A DNA stretch of 64,000 bases from Karalla daura (Eukaryota > Chordata > Actinopteri > Chaetodontiformes > Leiognathidae). A model generated the notes under the pieces. The model saw nothing but the letters and a program-made list of their open reading frames with translations. It was not told the DNA's origin and ran no database searches. The stretch covers positions 20,124,497-20,188,496 of the forward strand of contig CM055188.1 in the NCBI GenBank assembly GCA_029224185.1, written 5' to 3'. The position numbers were made by a program, and so were the translations under genes. Within the stretch, counting starts at the first letter, position 1. Every line of letters starts with the position of its first letter. Positions 1-12,830 of this stretch are shown here, piece by piece.

Positions 1-1515
1 AATGCAGCAAGAACGCTTCCTTTCCTGCTACACAAATTCAACGCAGGAGGAAAATGATCTGTGTCAAATCATGGCCTTTTTCTTTCTCGTACTTCTCCTC
101 AAACATTCCTTGGCAATAACTCTGAATCCCCTCACAGTATCACTTGATCGTGGAGGACGCACATGCTCTTCATGTGACTCCAATGAAGAGACGGCTCTGC
201 AACAAAACTCAAGCCTGTCCGGGACTCTCATTTCACAGTGACACACAATCCACTTCATTAAGAATGAACGCTTAGAGGAATGAGAGCTATTCAGGTCAGT
301 GACACTCGTGAAGGACCAGAAAAGCTAATATCAATGCCTGACTCTCTGCCACAGCACGATACCCACTGGAAGTGTCTTTCCATGTTGCAACATCAAATCC
401 AGACACGCTGGTGATTTGTTGCAGAGCAGGAACCAGGCCAGTGATTGACTTGGATTTATTTTATGCACCAGTGAGACCCCATGCAAAGACGGGGAGAAGC
501 AGCCAAAAAAGCCCACAGCCACGGTCAGCCCCCCACCCCTACTCCCTGAGACAAACTCAAGACTGTAGAAGAGGCAAGTGTGAGTATAGTGGGTGGGAGG
601 TGGAAAGGCACCTTGCAACAGCTGGTCTGAATTATCCGTGGGGTCGGGGGTAGTTGGCTCGAGGAGGTGGAGGGGAGGCGAGGAGACTCCTGGCGCCAGG
701 ATCAGGCCAGCAGGTCAGGGAGGATGACGATTACCAAAACACTAGCAGGCAGCCATAACCCTGCAGAGAGGGGGTGTTCCTGGCTCACACCACTCACTGC
801 TACAGGATGGGCAGGAGAGTGGACGGCCATGGTCTGTGTGGGATTGTGTGTATGTGTGTGTGTGTGTGTGTGTATGTGTGAGAAAGAGAGAGAGAGAGGG
901 AGAGAGAGAGAGGGACGCTCCTACTTCCACTTCCTATGAGATAGCCCCTTCCTGTCATTGAGAAACACAGCGAAACACCTTGCTTATGCCTGTTAGGTGG
1001 AATGGCATTAGTTTCCTTAGTAAATATAACTGTATTTGGATTTAAATCCAAAGCTACTTATGCAATAAGCTGATTTCCTCTACCTTTTTTAACTTTATAA
1101 TACGCAAGTTCTTCTTCTTCTTCCTCCTCTGTCAGCCATAAAACCAGCTGCTCGCAAGGTGCAGTTTGCTCACAAGGCTCCTTTTGTGCTTCCTCTCATA
1201 CTTTGCTGACCACATGTGAACAGATTCAACACTGTGCTGTGAATGGCAACGCACAGAACAGGCTGCCCCCTGCTGGTCGAGGGCAGCAACACCGCATCAA
1301 AACGTAGGCTGAGTTACTGTAATGACGCTAACCATCATCAAGCTCAGGAGGAGCTCAGGTGATGCTCGTGTGTCTGTGGCAGTACTCACTGAAAATGAAG
1401 TATTAAAATGATCACTTGTTCCCAAGGAATGATCTGCACATCTCTATGGTTAAAAGATAATTGGGTGTGTGGAGAAACACTTTAAAGTCATAACCTTAAT
1501 CTCAACTTCAGAGGG
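1..1515. other. Intergenic stretch without a recognised gene
   Basis: No ORF here resembles a known protein, and the frames lack convincing splice-bounded exons. The only clear structure is a TG repeat near 846-880 followed by a GA-rich run to about 912. The stretch could hold regulatory DNA or an exon of an upstream gene that I cannot recognise. Confidence 0.5.
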
Positions 1516-1519
1516 TCAG

Positions 1520-2320
1520 TAGTAGCGTTGCCCAGGATTCAGTGCTAGGATCACTGTTATAAACAGCACATGGAAGGTTTCCAAGCTACTACAAACTACT
1601 GATTTTTCTCACGATGCAAATCTACTCTGTTAATGTACAAAACTGGACAAAACCTCTGGACACAGCTGAAAGCGAACTAAAGATCTTTGCTGGTTAAATT
1701 AGCAGTGAACCATAATTAGATGTGTGATTGTAGGAAATCGTCATCCAAATCGGAAGCTCATGATAAACAATATTAAAACTGAAAAAGTGTCTGAAATCAA
1801 GTTTCTTAGAATAACAAATAGTGCTGGAAGCACAATAAATACAATAAATCCAGCATTTCCATGAAAATTACAGTATTTTACAAAGACAAAGACATTTTTC
1901 TTTCAGATCAAATATTATTATACACTCTATATCGCTCATTTATCCTTCTAGACACCATTACTGTTAGGAAGCATGGGGAAGTACCTGCCATACAAACACT
2001 AATCCAACCTTCAACAAAGAACCATGAGAAATGTAAATAAACCCCAAAAAAACGAAAAACAAACAAATCCACCATTCAACAAATTAAAACAGCTTTGATT
2101 ATATACAAAGGTAAAAATGAAGTTTTAGTTTAAGTAGTTTAAGCAAAATAAATGAAAATAAACACAACATATCACTGTTACAGTCAAAAGAGCAATCATA
2201 TGGACCAATTATGACAAAGAAGTGAAAACATGTACATCATAACACAAATAGAAACAGATATACAAAAAGCAACATAATAAAGGGTTATATCATGGAACAG
2301 GATGCATAGTAGGTGTATGT
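1520..2320 (+). mobile_element. Decayed non-LTR retrotransposon (LINE), reverse transcriptase C-terminal part
   Basis: Read in the + direction across several frameshifts and stops, the translation keeps the order of motifs typical of jockey/L2-type reverse transcriptases. Near 1530-1560 a remnant of the 'PQGSVLGPLL' block reads QDSVLGSLL. A 'VSEIKFL' block lies near 1783-1806. A 'WGKYLPYK' type block appears near 1974-1998, followed by an 'NPPFNKL' block near 2068-2087. Multiple in-frame stops show it is dead. The 5' part of the element and the 3' tail are missing or too diverged to see, and the exact family is not certain. Confidence 0.7.
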
Positions 2321-2329
2321 TGAGATTTA

Positions 2330-5300
2330 TTTATTTACCTTTCTTGATTGATATCAATAATATTTTGAAAATGGAAAGTAAATTATTTATTTTGCAGTGG
2401 GCGGGACTGTCAACAAGTGTCATACTCGTAGGCACAATCAATGTGCAAACATTCAAGAAATGTGCTTTCTTGTGATTTGTTGTTTGTATAAACTTCCTCA
2501 TTCATTCATTCATTCAGTTTCCTTTTCACCCCTGTCGGTGAGACTGTGATGCTCCGTACAGGAGTTTAGGACAATAACACGACCCGGCTGGTCACATCAC
2601 AGATCTCAGGATGTGGTGGGTTCGGTTCTGTTTCTGTTGCACCTCCAATTTCCCAGTGAAACCAGTAACTCTCAGGCTTTGCTCTAAAAGAACGAGGGAG
2701 GAGCGCCACTTGGAGATTTATTGTACAGCACAGCTCCCCCCTTTACTTTTATTGTCTAGTTGATGTTAATTAGTCCATGGTAAAGTGGTATCATTTCCAC
2801 TCAGCCCACTAACCTCTCCGCTCACTTCTAACCAGTGAACTTTGCTTCCCAGCAATCGTCTGTAGAGAGTGGTGGCATCATGCCGCTAGTTATCCTTGTC
2901 TGAGTGCTATTTATCCAGTCCTTGTGGTGCAGGCCTGGACTACATGTGCATTTAATGCCACACGAAAAGTAAAGAAACCAGAACAAGGCTTTCTAAAAAG
3001 TCAGTGCCTCCTTGGTTACAGAGAACAAAACCACGGCTAGATGTTGATATGTTTATTGTGGCCATAAGTGTTGTGTCACACGGTGAGAATTACAACAGAC
3101 AGTGCTCGGTATGGTCTTTGTGTGTGGATTTAGAAAATCTGAACACAGTTATCTGCTCTCAAATGGTTCAATCGTCCCGGTTAGAAGCTGAACACTGCAT
3201 CATCACATACTTGGCGCTGAATTTATCAAAGGACTCCCCTCATCCATATCCAACGCCTGCACGCCAGATTCCTGTTTCAGAAAACGACTGAAAATCCTGC
3301 GTCTGTGGACCCTGGAGGCAAAGCACATCATTGCATCCAGATTTGTGTCAGTGTCTATTTGTGTCACATTTGGCCCGTAGTTGCTGCTGAAATGAAAAGA
3401 ACCTGACAAGTGCTTGTAAGGTTTCAGAGGTTACGACTTTACAGAGATCCAGCGGGAAGCTACACAACCTGGGTGTGGTCAAAGGGCATTACAAGTTGTT
3501 GTACAAGTTCTTTCTGGTCAAGTTATTTCTGTGTTTTTATGTATGTTTGCAAAAGCCAGCATCAGCTTTGGTAGTCAAGTTAAAATGCACATTTTCCTGG
3601 TTGTAAAGTGAAAAGATCTTAGATAAAGGTAAATGTGATGTAGTAACAACAGAAACTGTAACATAACTGAGAGGTGATGCCTCATGCCTTATTTACCATT
3701 TCTTTGATTGGTTAAAAAAGAGCAAATTCTGCAAATTAGCCTAAAAAAAACAAGTCAAGTCAAACAAGTCAAACAAACTGTATTTTGATATCAGTGCACA
3801 AACAGGTGTACAAGGCTTTGCTGGACCAAATATACAAGAAAAGAAAATGTAGGTTTTCATGGTCGAGCATCATTTAGGGCATTTTAGTCTGGATTTCCAA
3901 GCACATTTGGATTTCCTGTCTTTTTTCTAGGAAATAAATTGTTTTGATATCCGTTCATCTATCATCTCCAGCAGACAAAGCAAAGGCAGGGAACATACCC
4001 TGGACAGTCCAAGGAGCAGTTTTGACTTTCCAGGTGACTTTAATCCATGTTTTTGGACTAAATCAGGAAACCAGAGTACAAAAGACCCAGAGTATAAAGG
4101 AGTAAAAGTTTTATTTCTAAAACTTTATTTATTCATTCAACCACATCACGTGGTTGTATATCAGAGTAAGTATAAAGTTGTTTGATATATACACGGTTTT
4201 ATTTATAACCCTAAAAAGGTAACTGTGCACTTTAAGTTCGACTTTTATTCTGGTATATCATGTTTTGTTTATATGTATGTATAATAAAAGAGAAAAGGAA
4301 ATATCTTTAACTAACTTTTTTTGCACTCTGGCAGTTGGTTTTGTCACAGATTTGAAGACAACTTTTCCTTTTCTTTTCCAGATATCTTTCTATCTTTCTA
4401 TCACTCACCTTTCGCATTCACAGGGTCCTACAGGGGTCATCAAAGGCTGGAGCGTGTTCGTAGCATGTTCAGAGGTTGTTCCTATCCATAGCTCTGAGAG
4501 GCAACTACAGATTTTTAGCCAATCAAATTATCTTTCAACCTGGTATGCAGCATGTGAAGCCTGGAAATGTCCTGAGAAGCTAGAGAGAAGCAGGAGGAGA
4601 GACAGATCTCTGTGGTCCTTTTGCTGCCCCCCTATGGGGAACATCCTGACGTGCTCCTGGAATGTCTTCAATAACACATAGATGCTCATACTTGTTTTAG
4701 GCCTGGTTGTATCACTTCTGTGTGTTCCAGGTTCAATAATGAGGTACTAGTAGTAAATATGACTGCTGATTATACATCTTCAGAGTGTTTTCTTTACATA
4801 GAAACCAAACTTTTACATGAACTCCAAAGGGTTGGAGAGCAATATCCAATATAGATTGTGTATGTTTTCAGTCAAAATCTTCCTGAACGCAAAGGCTAAA
4901 AGTGACCTGTTAGCCAGGGACGTGACAACTAGTTTTAGTTGTTTTACTCAGGTACTTTCCTTCTGTCTTACATTTGTTTGACTGGAAGAACTTATATTTA
5001 ACCTTCTTGCCTGATCTTTGCCATGACACCGAAGACACTGGCTCACAATAAATAAATGCTAATTCAGATAAATCAGTCTGATTCCCAGTAGAGCGACTGT
5101 TCTATTTTTATCACCCATCAAGACAGAGTTACTTCTGTCTCCTGAATTCATGACTACTACAATAGGAACATGACTTTGACAAACACTCAGACTGAAACTG
5201 AGATGCTACTCGCTTGTGATGCCTGTCATGTGGCAGCAGAGGGTAGCATTGACTAGAACCACAGAAGTTACAACAAACTGAGAAAACACCCTGGCTTATC

Positions 5301-8300
5301 AATAAATATCCATCTCTTCAGATTCTGATTTCCTTCACCTGTGCTCTGGTGCAGCCATGATGTTTATGATTACTTACATCACTTGGCAAAAACTTTTATA
5401 AGAACAAAACACCCAGGCCCCAGCAGATCTCTGCAACATCAGTGGGTAAAAATAATGGATGGATACATAATCTGTCAAAACAAGATGAGAGTGAAATCTT
5501 TTTGTGGACTAGCACTCTTTTTGTGGACTAGACAGGTAGTTTCTCCTGCACACCTTAACATGACAAGGTGGGACGTAAAGTGGAAGGTACTGCAGAATGG
5601 TAACATTAAATGCTACATTAAATTAAATGCAGAGATGTAATCAATCAGTCAGTAAACAGCATCCTTGCATTTGACCCTTCCTGGTCAAGCTATGTCATAT
5701 AGCATGCAGGACTGCAGTCAGAGCATCCTTCATGGATCTACAGAGCGTTCTTATCCCCAACTACAATCTCTTAGATTAGATTTGATTAGACTGTGATCTG
5801 GCAAAACAAAGTGCAGATTTTTTATAACAGTTTGTAAAATCTGAAATTTCATCTCAAACTTTCATCCTCGCAATTCACTGGAGGTAATGATGAAAATATT
5901 CATAGTGCTGCATGCTGCATTCATTCAGGAGTATTGTCTCGAGTCAGTTCCTCTTACTGATAAATATCTAGAGCTCACAGCTCACAGCTCTGTCTCTACT
6001 AGCATACAGATAATGAAGTGCTGACTGAGGTGGGTGGATTAATGGACACAACAGGAACTGTTCCCCAGTCTTTGTTTTTGTTTTGACTCTCCTCAGTCTG
6101 TAGTAGGATGGTAGCAGCTCTTTGAAGACATGGTGTGTCTTCTTTTTTTTCTTTAGCCTGCAGTTGTGGTCAGGGTTGGTCAGGGATGGTCAGGGTGGGC
6201 TTCTGTAGAGGTTTTTTGTTTTTAGCCTTTTGACTGCTATGTGTTGCTTGTCCATGCAAACTGGTTGGTGTACAGTGTAACTCCTAGGAACTGTCCACCT
6301 CCTCCACTAGTTAATAGTAAATGCATTTTGCGACAGATGATGAAGTATGTTCGACTTCTGCTTTCAGGACTCGTGACATGAAACTGTACAGCACGGCCAA
6401 GACTAACGTCAGGAAGTGCTTCAGGGAGACTAACCTGGTCTACCAGAGGAGGATCCAACCGCACATTGGAGAGTCCAGCAGCAGTCCTGTGGAGAGCGTT
6501 TTTGCTTTTTTTTTTTTTTTTTTTGGAGCTGAACCCAAACCCACCAGCAGCCAGAGTCTCGCCATCATGTCTGGTGATGTGATTTTGAGTGAGCATGAAT
6601 ATAAAAGCTGTGAGCTCCAGCCAAGGAGGTAATCAGATACCAAAAGTAGATGGACAACACATGCCAAAGTCTGTGCAGCTATTCATTTTTTTGTTTATTT
6701 CTTTATTTCTTTATTCATTTTTACAGTTCTGACAGTTGCTCATCTTTCACTGACGCTCAAACATGGTCCACAAGCTGAAACGCCTCAATCTTCAACTATA
6801 ACAAATGAATGAAGTGAATGAAACTGTTTGCACTTGTCAAGATGTCATTGGAGGCAGCAAACCTGGAAAATCTTTGGTATTATTTCTGTTGAGTAATAGT
6901 ATGCTGTTAATTTCTGTTTTGATTTCTTTGGGTTTATCAGTTTAATTCTGAACCAGACTATATGGACTGTTGCTATTAGCACAGTCTCTGTTCAGAATAG
7001 GGTATGTTTATTCTGATGACTGCTCCTCTGTATATGTATAGTGTGAACCTATTAGCCAATGCAAAGTGTGACTGCATGGTTATTTTGGTTTGTCAATTAC
7101 TTCGGATGTCATGGAGTTCAAAAATCAACGTGACTTTCACATGATTGCATAGTACAGGCCGACACTGGTTTTCTGAATGTAAATGAGCAGCTGAGCCCTG
7201 TATGGGAGTAAAACTGCTGCATACAAACACATAATGTATGTACAAAGTATCTGTTTGGGTGGTAACTTCATTATAATGACCTGAGGTCTCAAGCGGCTGA
7301 AGTTTTTTAGGACTTAAATGTACGTTTCGGGCTCTTGACATCAGTTTTATATATGTGATTTTCTCCTATTAAACCAAGTCATCACAGTCACTTAATGAAC
7401 TCTGCTGTACCAGTGCGTCACCACTGGGTGGCAGTAAATGGCAGTTTGTGGCTCAATATGAACCTCGAGTCAAGGCCTAAACTCAGTTCTTTCCATTTGA
7501 TTATTTCTGCATGTTTACAATGGTTATTTTACTATTGTTATTTTAATTGATAGTAGTTGTTTGCTTTTTCATTTTTTTGCAAAGTAGCTTGAAAGTTACA
7601 GGGAGTGAACTGAGCTCAATTGCTATCAAGAGTTACAACAAGCAATGCACTGATGTGAACACATTTCACACATTTCAATATTTTTCTGAACTTTTCTCTG
7701 TGCTAGTTTAGTTGTTTTAGATGGACCCCATCCAGCCTGTCATGTTTTAAGGACTCTCACCTTCTTTTCTGTTTTGGACTCAGCTGTTGAGTTTGTTTGA
7801 GGGCTTGGTCTGAGCTTTCACTTTACTCTCTGTGCTTGATTACCTACCTTTAACCTGATCATGCAGCATCACTCAAACTGCCAGGAAACACAATTTTATT
7901 GCAATATTTGTCCAATTTCTGAATGAAGCAAAAGTGCTGATACCTAGACACCAAAGCTAGAGACAAGATGTAGCTTTTCTTCATCTGCAAAACAGAAAGT
8001 TTTGCTTAGAAAAGGTTTTCTTTCCTTCTGAATTCATTCAAGACAGGTCGCTGTGCTCTAACCTAACTTTCCAACCAGAAGAGACGATCCATGTGCAACA
8101 TATTCTCTCCTCATCTGATCAATAGCCATCTATGCAGACAAATGGTATACTGCTGCTTGACCAGTGACTGTCTATTCTTGTTCCAGTTTTATAAATAAAG
8201 AACTGTTAAACTCTACGATTGGTGGATTGACAGACTAAAACTTTATCTAAGTGTAAACTTGATCTGGTTTTCCCTCCACGGTGTTAGTAGCACCCCCTGG

Positions 8301-8930
8301 TGGCACGAGCAATTATTACATTACTACAGGCCAGGGGCGTCAGCTGCCAGGACTCTATTGTTTTGCTGCTTTTTCTTTTTCTTCTTTTTCTTTGTTTCTT
8401 CTTCTGAGGAAATCCTACTTCCCAGGGCCAGTCCAATGCCAGATTACCTCAGCTGCAAAAACAGGTCAATAGTCCTGACGGTGAAAAATACTTTTGCCTG
8501 TAAAGCTTCTGTTTCATTAGCTGCTTGGCCACAAGTGAATCTCAGCCAAGAACCAGCGGCCTGTCTACTAACTCATGTTAGTTAAAGTTAGTGATGTTCA
8601 ATGTATAAAAACTTATAAAAACGGGTAATCTCCCATGTTATCTTCAAAAAGAAGTTTTGTTCATATTCACAAATACTGCAAATGTTTCACAATGAAGCGG
8701 TATCTTCTTTTCAGAGATGAAGAGTCACTGAAAAAACCCATTTACACTATTTTATTTTCTCACCCAATGACAACTGATCTGATTGGAGAATCGATAAGTG
8801 AGAGCATTGATGAGCAGTATCAGTCAGTGGAACTGTAACGACAAAATACTTGGAAAACCCCATCCAAAAATACAGTTAACATGGTCGAGATCTGCCATTT
8901 TACTTTGTTTAACCATTTTCTCTCTCTTTA
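2330..8930. other. Intergenic stretch without a recognised gene
   Basis: This AT-rich stretch has only short ORFs with no recognisable domain. Around 3960-4030 there is a short piece resembling, in reverse, the tail of the dispersed teleost repeat seen elsewhere in the window. At 4138-4156 CAACCAC and GTGGTTG form a small inverted repeat. The segment CTTTTTGTGGACTAG occurs twice in tandem near 5497-5532. A run of T lies at about 6509-6524. No promoter or exon structure was seen. Confidence 0.5.
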
Positions 8931-8942
8931 AATTCTGTCCTC

Positions 8943-9268
8943 TTCAGGGGTCATCACAGCAAATCATCTGCTTCCATCTAACCCCGTCCTGTCCCAAAGT
9001 ATCCAACTTCTTGTCCTCTTTCATTGTATCCACAAATCCTCTCTCTGGTCTCTTATAGGCCAGTCCTAAACTCAGGATCCTGCTTCCTCTATATTCACTA
9101 TCCCTACTCACCAGCACCTAGCATGTGCTCTCCCTCAGATGTATTTATGATCCTGTCCATCCTCGTCACTCTCAGAGAGCACCTCGACATCTCTCCTCTG
9201 TCTATTCTCTCCACTTCTGTCTCCAGTCTTTTCCTCAGTGCCCCAAGGATCCACATCAACACACGTTT
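8943..9268 (-). mobile_element. RTE-type LINE, 3' terminal fragment
   Basis: On the - strand this matches the 3' end of the RTE-like LINEs common in fish. The terminal part, near 8943-8975, reads as the characteristic 'gctgtgatgacccctgaag' ending. Upstream in the - direction are remnants of the C-terminal ORF2 region with a repeated 'EDGQDHKYI' type segment near 9135-9160. Stops interrupt every frame. It is a 5'-truncated, decayed insertion lying beside a second LINE piece on the opposite strand. Confidence 0.65.
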
Positions 9269-9479
9269 TAAAAAACGTTTTCACTTTGAACAAAACACAA
9301 TGACTCAGTTTTAAGAAAGTGAACAAAACTATCTGTAAACTCAATGACACAGACTCCATCAGTGCATGGAGGAGGAAGACAAAAATAAAGGGAAAAAACT
9401 CCTCGACATTTATGAACAGGCAAATAATTTTTAATCAGTGATTTTATAATAAAGCACAACCTTGATTTTATGTTCCTAA

Positions 9480-10215
9480 CAGGAGCTAACAGTGCTGACA
9501 GTGCTGCAGTTCTTATTGAATCAAAACCTCCTAACTTCAGTTTTAACACTGAAGCCAGGGAATAAGAAAGGAGGTGGAGTTTCCATTTTGTTTAATGAAA
9601 CTTTCCAGAGGTGGAGAACGTCTTCTAGAAACTTCAACTCCTTTACATACATCGCAGTTCACTTGAGAGCCCTCTGTAGTGCAATATCTATTATCTACAG
9701 ACTTAAACATTCACGTTGATAATGTGAATGATGCATATGCAAAAGAACTTGATGTCTTTGGACTTTGTCAGCATGTAATGAATCAATACTATACCTTAGA
9801 TCTAATTAATTAATTAATTCCAAGGGTCTAAGCATCTCTGAAGGTGTGGTGAGTGATGTTGCTCTTTATGATCATTACTGTGTTCAGTTTAAAGCGACCA
9901 TCCCTGGAGGAGCAGAGGTGATGAGGAAGCAGTCTATTAACAATAGCAGTGGTACATTATTCACTCAGGCTTTTACATCATCTCTGTCAGTGACCTGGTT
10001 AATCAGCTCCAGCGTTATGACTGTCATGGATGCCATTACTCAGGTTAAAACCAAAATGATGTAAAAAGTCACCATGGAGGGATGCCACTCTGTTGAAAGC
10101 TCAAAAACCAGAATATAGACAGGCTGCAGGCAGATAACAAAAAGCCAAACTCCAGGCTCATTATGACATTCATAAAGAGAGTCTTCACATCTAAAACCGA
10201 GAACTGAACAAAAAA
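9480..10215 (+). mobile_element. Decayed L2/CR1-type LINE, endonuclease and linker region
   Basis: The + strand translation follows the endonuclease region of fish L2-like elements across frameshifts. It reads 'SAAVLIESKPPNFSF' near 9498-9543, then 'KKGGGVSILFN' near 9566-9598. Next comes a DFNIHVD-like remnant, 'TFTLIM', near 9707-9727, where a frame change separates the blocks. It continues with 'SKGLSISEGVVSDVALYDH' near 9821-9877. A 'PWRDATLLKAQKPEYRQA' type block lies near 10077-10127, followed by 'AHYDIHKESLH' near 10157-10188. Several stops interrupt it. The reverse transcriptase that should follow is absent, so the copy is truncated at both ends. Confidence 0.75.
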
Positions 10216-10239
10216 ACGAATGGTTTTCAAGACTTTAAG

Positions 10240-11790
10240 TTGCATTTGAATGCTTTTTGATCTGAAGTTGACAAATGTTTTGTCTGTTCCATGCTCCTCA
10301 AAGTTAAACAGGGACATGTGACTTATTTTGTTTTTCACATCGTCAAGAACAACGTGAAGGTTTTTTATAAATGAAGAGACCAAACACAGAACAGACAAAC
10401 ATTTTTTATCTACTTGTCTACTTTTAATACCTGTAATATACCTGTAATTATTACATTTACAATACAATACAACACGACAATACATTTCCTGACCTCTGTA
10501 AAACGATATGAATGTCCTTGTTGTAAGAATGGTCACATACAAATAAACTTTTTGCTTATTTAATACATTTTTATTTCAAATAAGGACCATCAGGGAGAAC
10601 GACAGCACACTGTGAACACGCTGCTATCTTGCGCTCCAAAAACGAGTGTGAGGGACGAGGAGGATTGGTGCCAGCTGCCCAAGGGTCTGGCCTCCTGCCG
10701 TTGCTTCTCTGAATACCGATGTGATCCCTCTGTTTGCATCTCTCAGAGGTAAACAAGAGCGCGGGCTTCCCCTCCAGACCCCTTCACCTGCTCCGGCGTC
10801 TGGCTGCGCAGGGTCCCAGGGCCCCGCATAGCTCCAGCTTGTTGTGAGATGTCGCCGGGTCTCTGGGGTCTCTTTGGGTGGGATTGAAGCCCTGAGCTGA
10901 TAGAAGGCTTTGGGTAAAAACTGCACGTTATCGAGTTGGGATGTGAACTGTTGGTCACGTAAAAGTCAGGAAGAAGCTCACTGAGACCTGTACAGACACG
11001 GGGAGTGATAGTGGTTATTCTGACCTCTCAATCAGGAGAAATTTATGTTAGATTAATGTCAAGTTTTATGTTTCTAAAAGATAGAAAGATCAGAAAAAGA
11101 AAAGGATGAAGGGATGGGACAAAGGGATGATTCTAGGCAGGATTTACAATGTATCATCCACTAGTGCCTTTCAGCAGGATTTCCACTCAATTAAACACAC
11201 ATTTTCCACAACTTTTTAATGAGGTTTGTTAAGTTACCTTGGACATATGAGAATAACATTACAGTAAATCACTCAAAACTACCACAGTGACAAAGATGCC
11301 AGCCCAAACTCGTAGATTTATTTACTCTGGGGGTGCGTAATGTAACAATGCAGGACTCCAGGCGACATGTAGGCATCGTACAAACACAATAAATATCAGT
11401 ATCATCACCAGCTTAGAGTTACCGCCTACTGGTTGTATGTCCAGTGGATAATTGCCAGTGAGAAACGTGCTGTCATCGCTCGGACGCTATTTTTACAGCG
11501 CACTGAAGAGCTTCATCAAATGGTGCAAGGACAGTCACCTGAGGCTCAATGTGCTCAATGTGCAAACGGACAATCCAAAAATATAATGCTTCCACATCAG
11601 CCGCTTCGTTAAGCAAGTGATTGATACCATGGGAAGTTTTTTTTTTCTCCAAGTTTTATAATGTTGTTTGTGAAGTTGTGGTTGTTCAATTTTCAGGTCA
11701 AAATGTCTCATTGATTAAAAACCTGATACCTTAACAGGTACTGCTTCTCTGTGTTTGCTCTACTCTCACATAGACAGACAACCTTCAGGG

Positions 11791-11832
<42 letters not shown>

Positions 11833-12640
11833 ACACACGCACAAAATGACAAGGTCTAGCTGCTCTTTATATGCCTCTCTGTGACACCTTGACACATTAG
11901 CATGTTTTCTATATCCTGTCTCATCTTATGTGGCTCTGACATGTTCGCTGCTGACCCTCACAGTTCACAGTCAGTTTCTCCCCGGAGTGAAATGTCTCTG
12001 GAGATATGGAGAGAACATGATCTTTCCTTTAGCCTAAACAGAAAACAAATGAGGCTGGAGACTGAAATGTCAGATAGGATGTGCTAATAACACTTTGTTA
12101 TTTTTCTGACCTTCAGACATCTGAAAAGATCGAACTTAGTGCAGACATTAACAACCTGCTTGTGGGGAGTTTTAGATGTGCAAAAGTAGGAAAGTTCAGC
12201 AGAAAGTCAGCTCAAGGTGTTGTTTTTGAAGGTAGCTACAAGTTGCCAGGTGACGATGACTCACAGAGAGAAAAATATAATCTAAAAATAAAAATGTCAA
12301 GTCATTTAGGCAGTTTAGCTTCCCTTCTGTAATACGCCAACGAAATGGTGCAAAGCTCTTACTAAAGACATTTCTGATCAATAATATTAAAGGTGATCTA
12401 AAACGATCGACTGTTTTATTAACTCTTGTTATCTTGGTGCTAACATTTAAGCTTTGGAGCACAGGTTTCATCTGAAGACCCTCATATATATTGTTAGTGA
12501 GGGAATATGATATAAAGATTCACTTTTACACAGATCCTTTTCATGCTTATCTTCCAACCACATGTAGGCTTTTCTCCTCACGCTCTTTGCAAACTATAGC
12601 TCGACTTCACAACTTTCTCCTGAACTAAACGGCAGCAGGA
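10240..12640. other. Intergenic stretch without a recognised gene
   Basis: No convincing coding exon was seen. A GC-richer block at about 10590-10910 has overlapping ORFs on the - strand, but none resembles a known protein. A CA repeat lies near 11794-11841. The remainder is AT-rich unique-looking sequence. Confidence 0.45.
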
Positions 12641-12654
12641 GTCATGCAGCTGTA

Positions 12655-12830
12655 TAGTCTGTGCACGTCCGGCCTTACATGTTTGAACCAGAATCAGAAG
12701 AGGAGTCAGACGCTGAGGAAGAACGAGGACCGACGTCGTCAGGCTTCATCAAACCGCTGAGCGGAGCGGCAGAAACAGACAGACGACCGAGGAGTGTCAC
12801 ATGGTCTGCATATTTTACATTACATTCCCT
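12655..12830 (+). pseudogene. Possible relic of a P2X7-C-terminus-like coding exon
   Basis: One frame reads 'RPYMFEPESEEESDAEEER' at about 12667-12726. This resembles the N-terminal part of the P2X7-like cytoplasmic-domain proteins that are numerous in fish genomes. A second frame downstream reads 'RLHQTAERS' and then 'TEECHMVC', which loosely recalls the cysteine-containing continuation of that family, but only with a frame change. The conserved tryptophan and paired cysteines are not clear. If the identification is right, this is a broken copy; an acidic coincidence is the alternative. Confidence 0.3.

Noticed and set aside
4265..4681. 138-codon open frame on the + strand
   Set aside because: The composition is non-coding-like, with no domain and no promoter or polyadenylation context.
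10069..10542. 157-codon open frame on the - strand
   Set aside because: Its first part is antisense to the L2-type LINE relic, and the rest has no recognisable protein features.
10571..10958. GC-rich overlapping frames on the - strand as a possible gene end
   Set aside because: No frame resembles GSS, TRPC4AP or any other expected neighbour, and no splice-bounded exon could be built.
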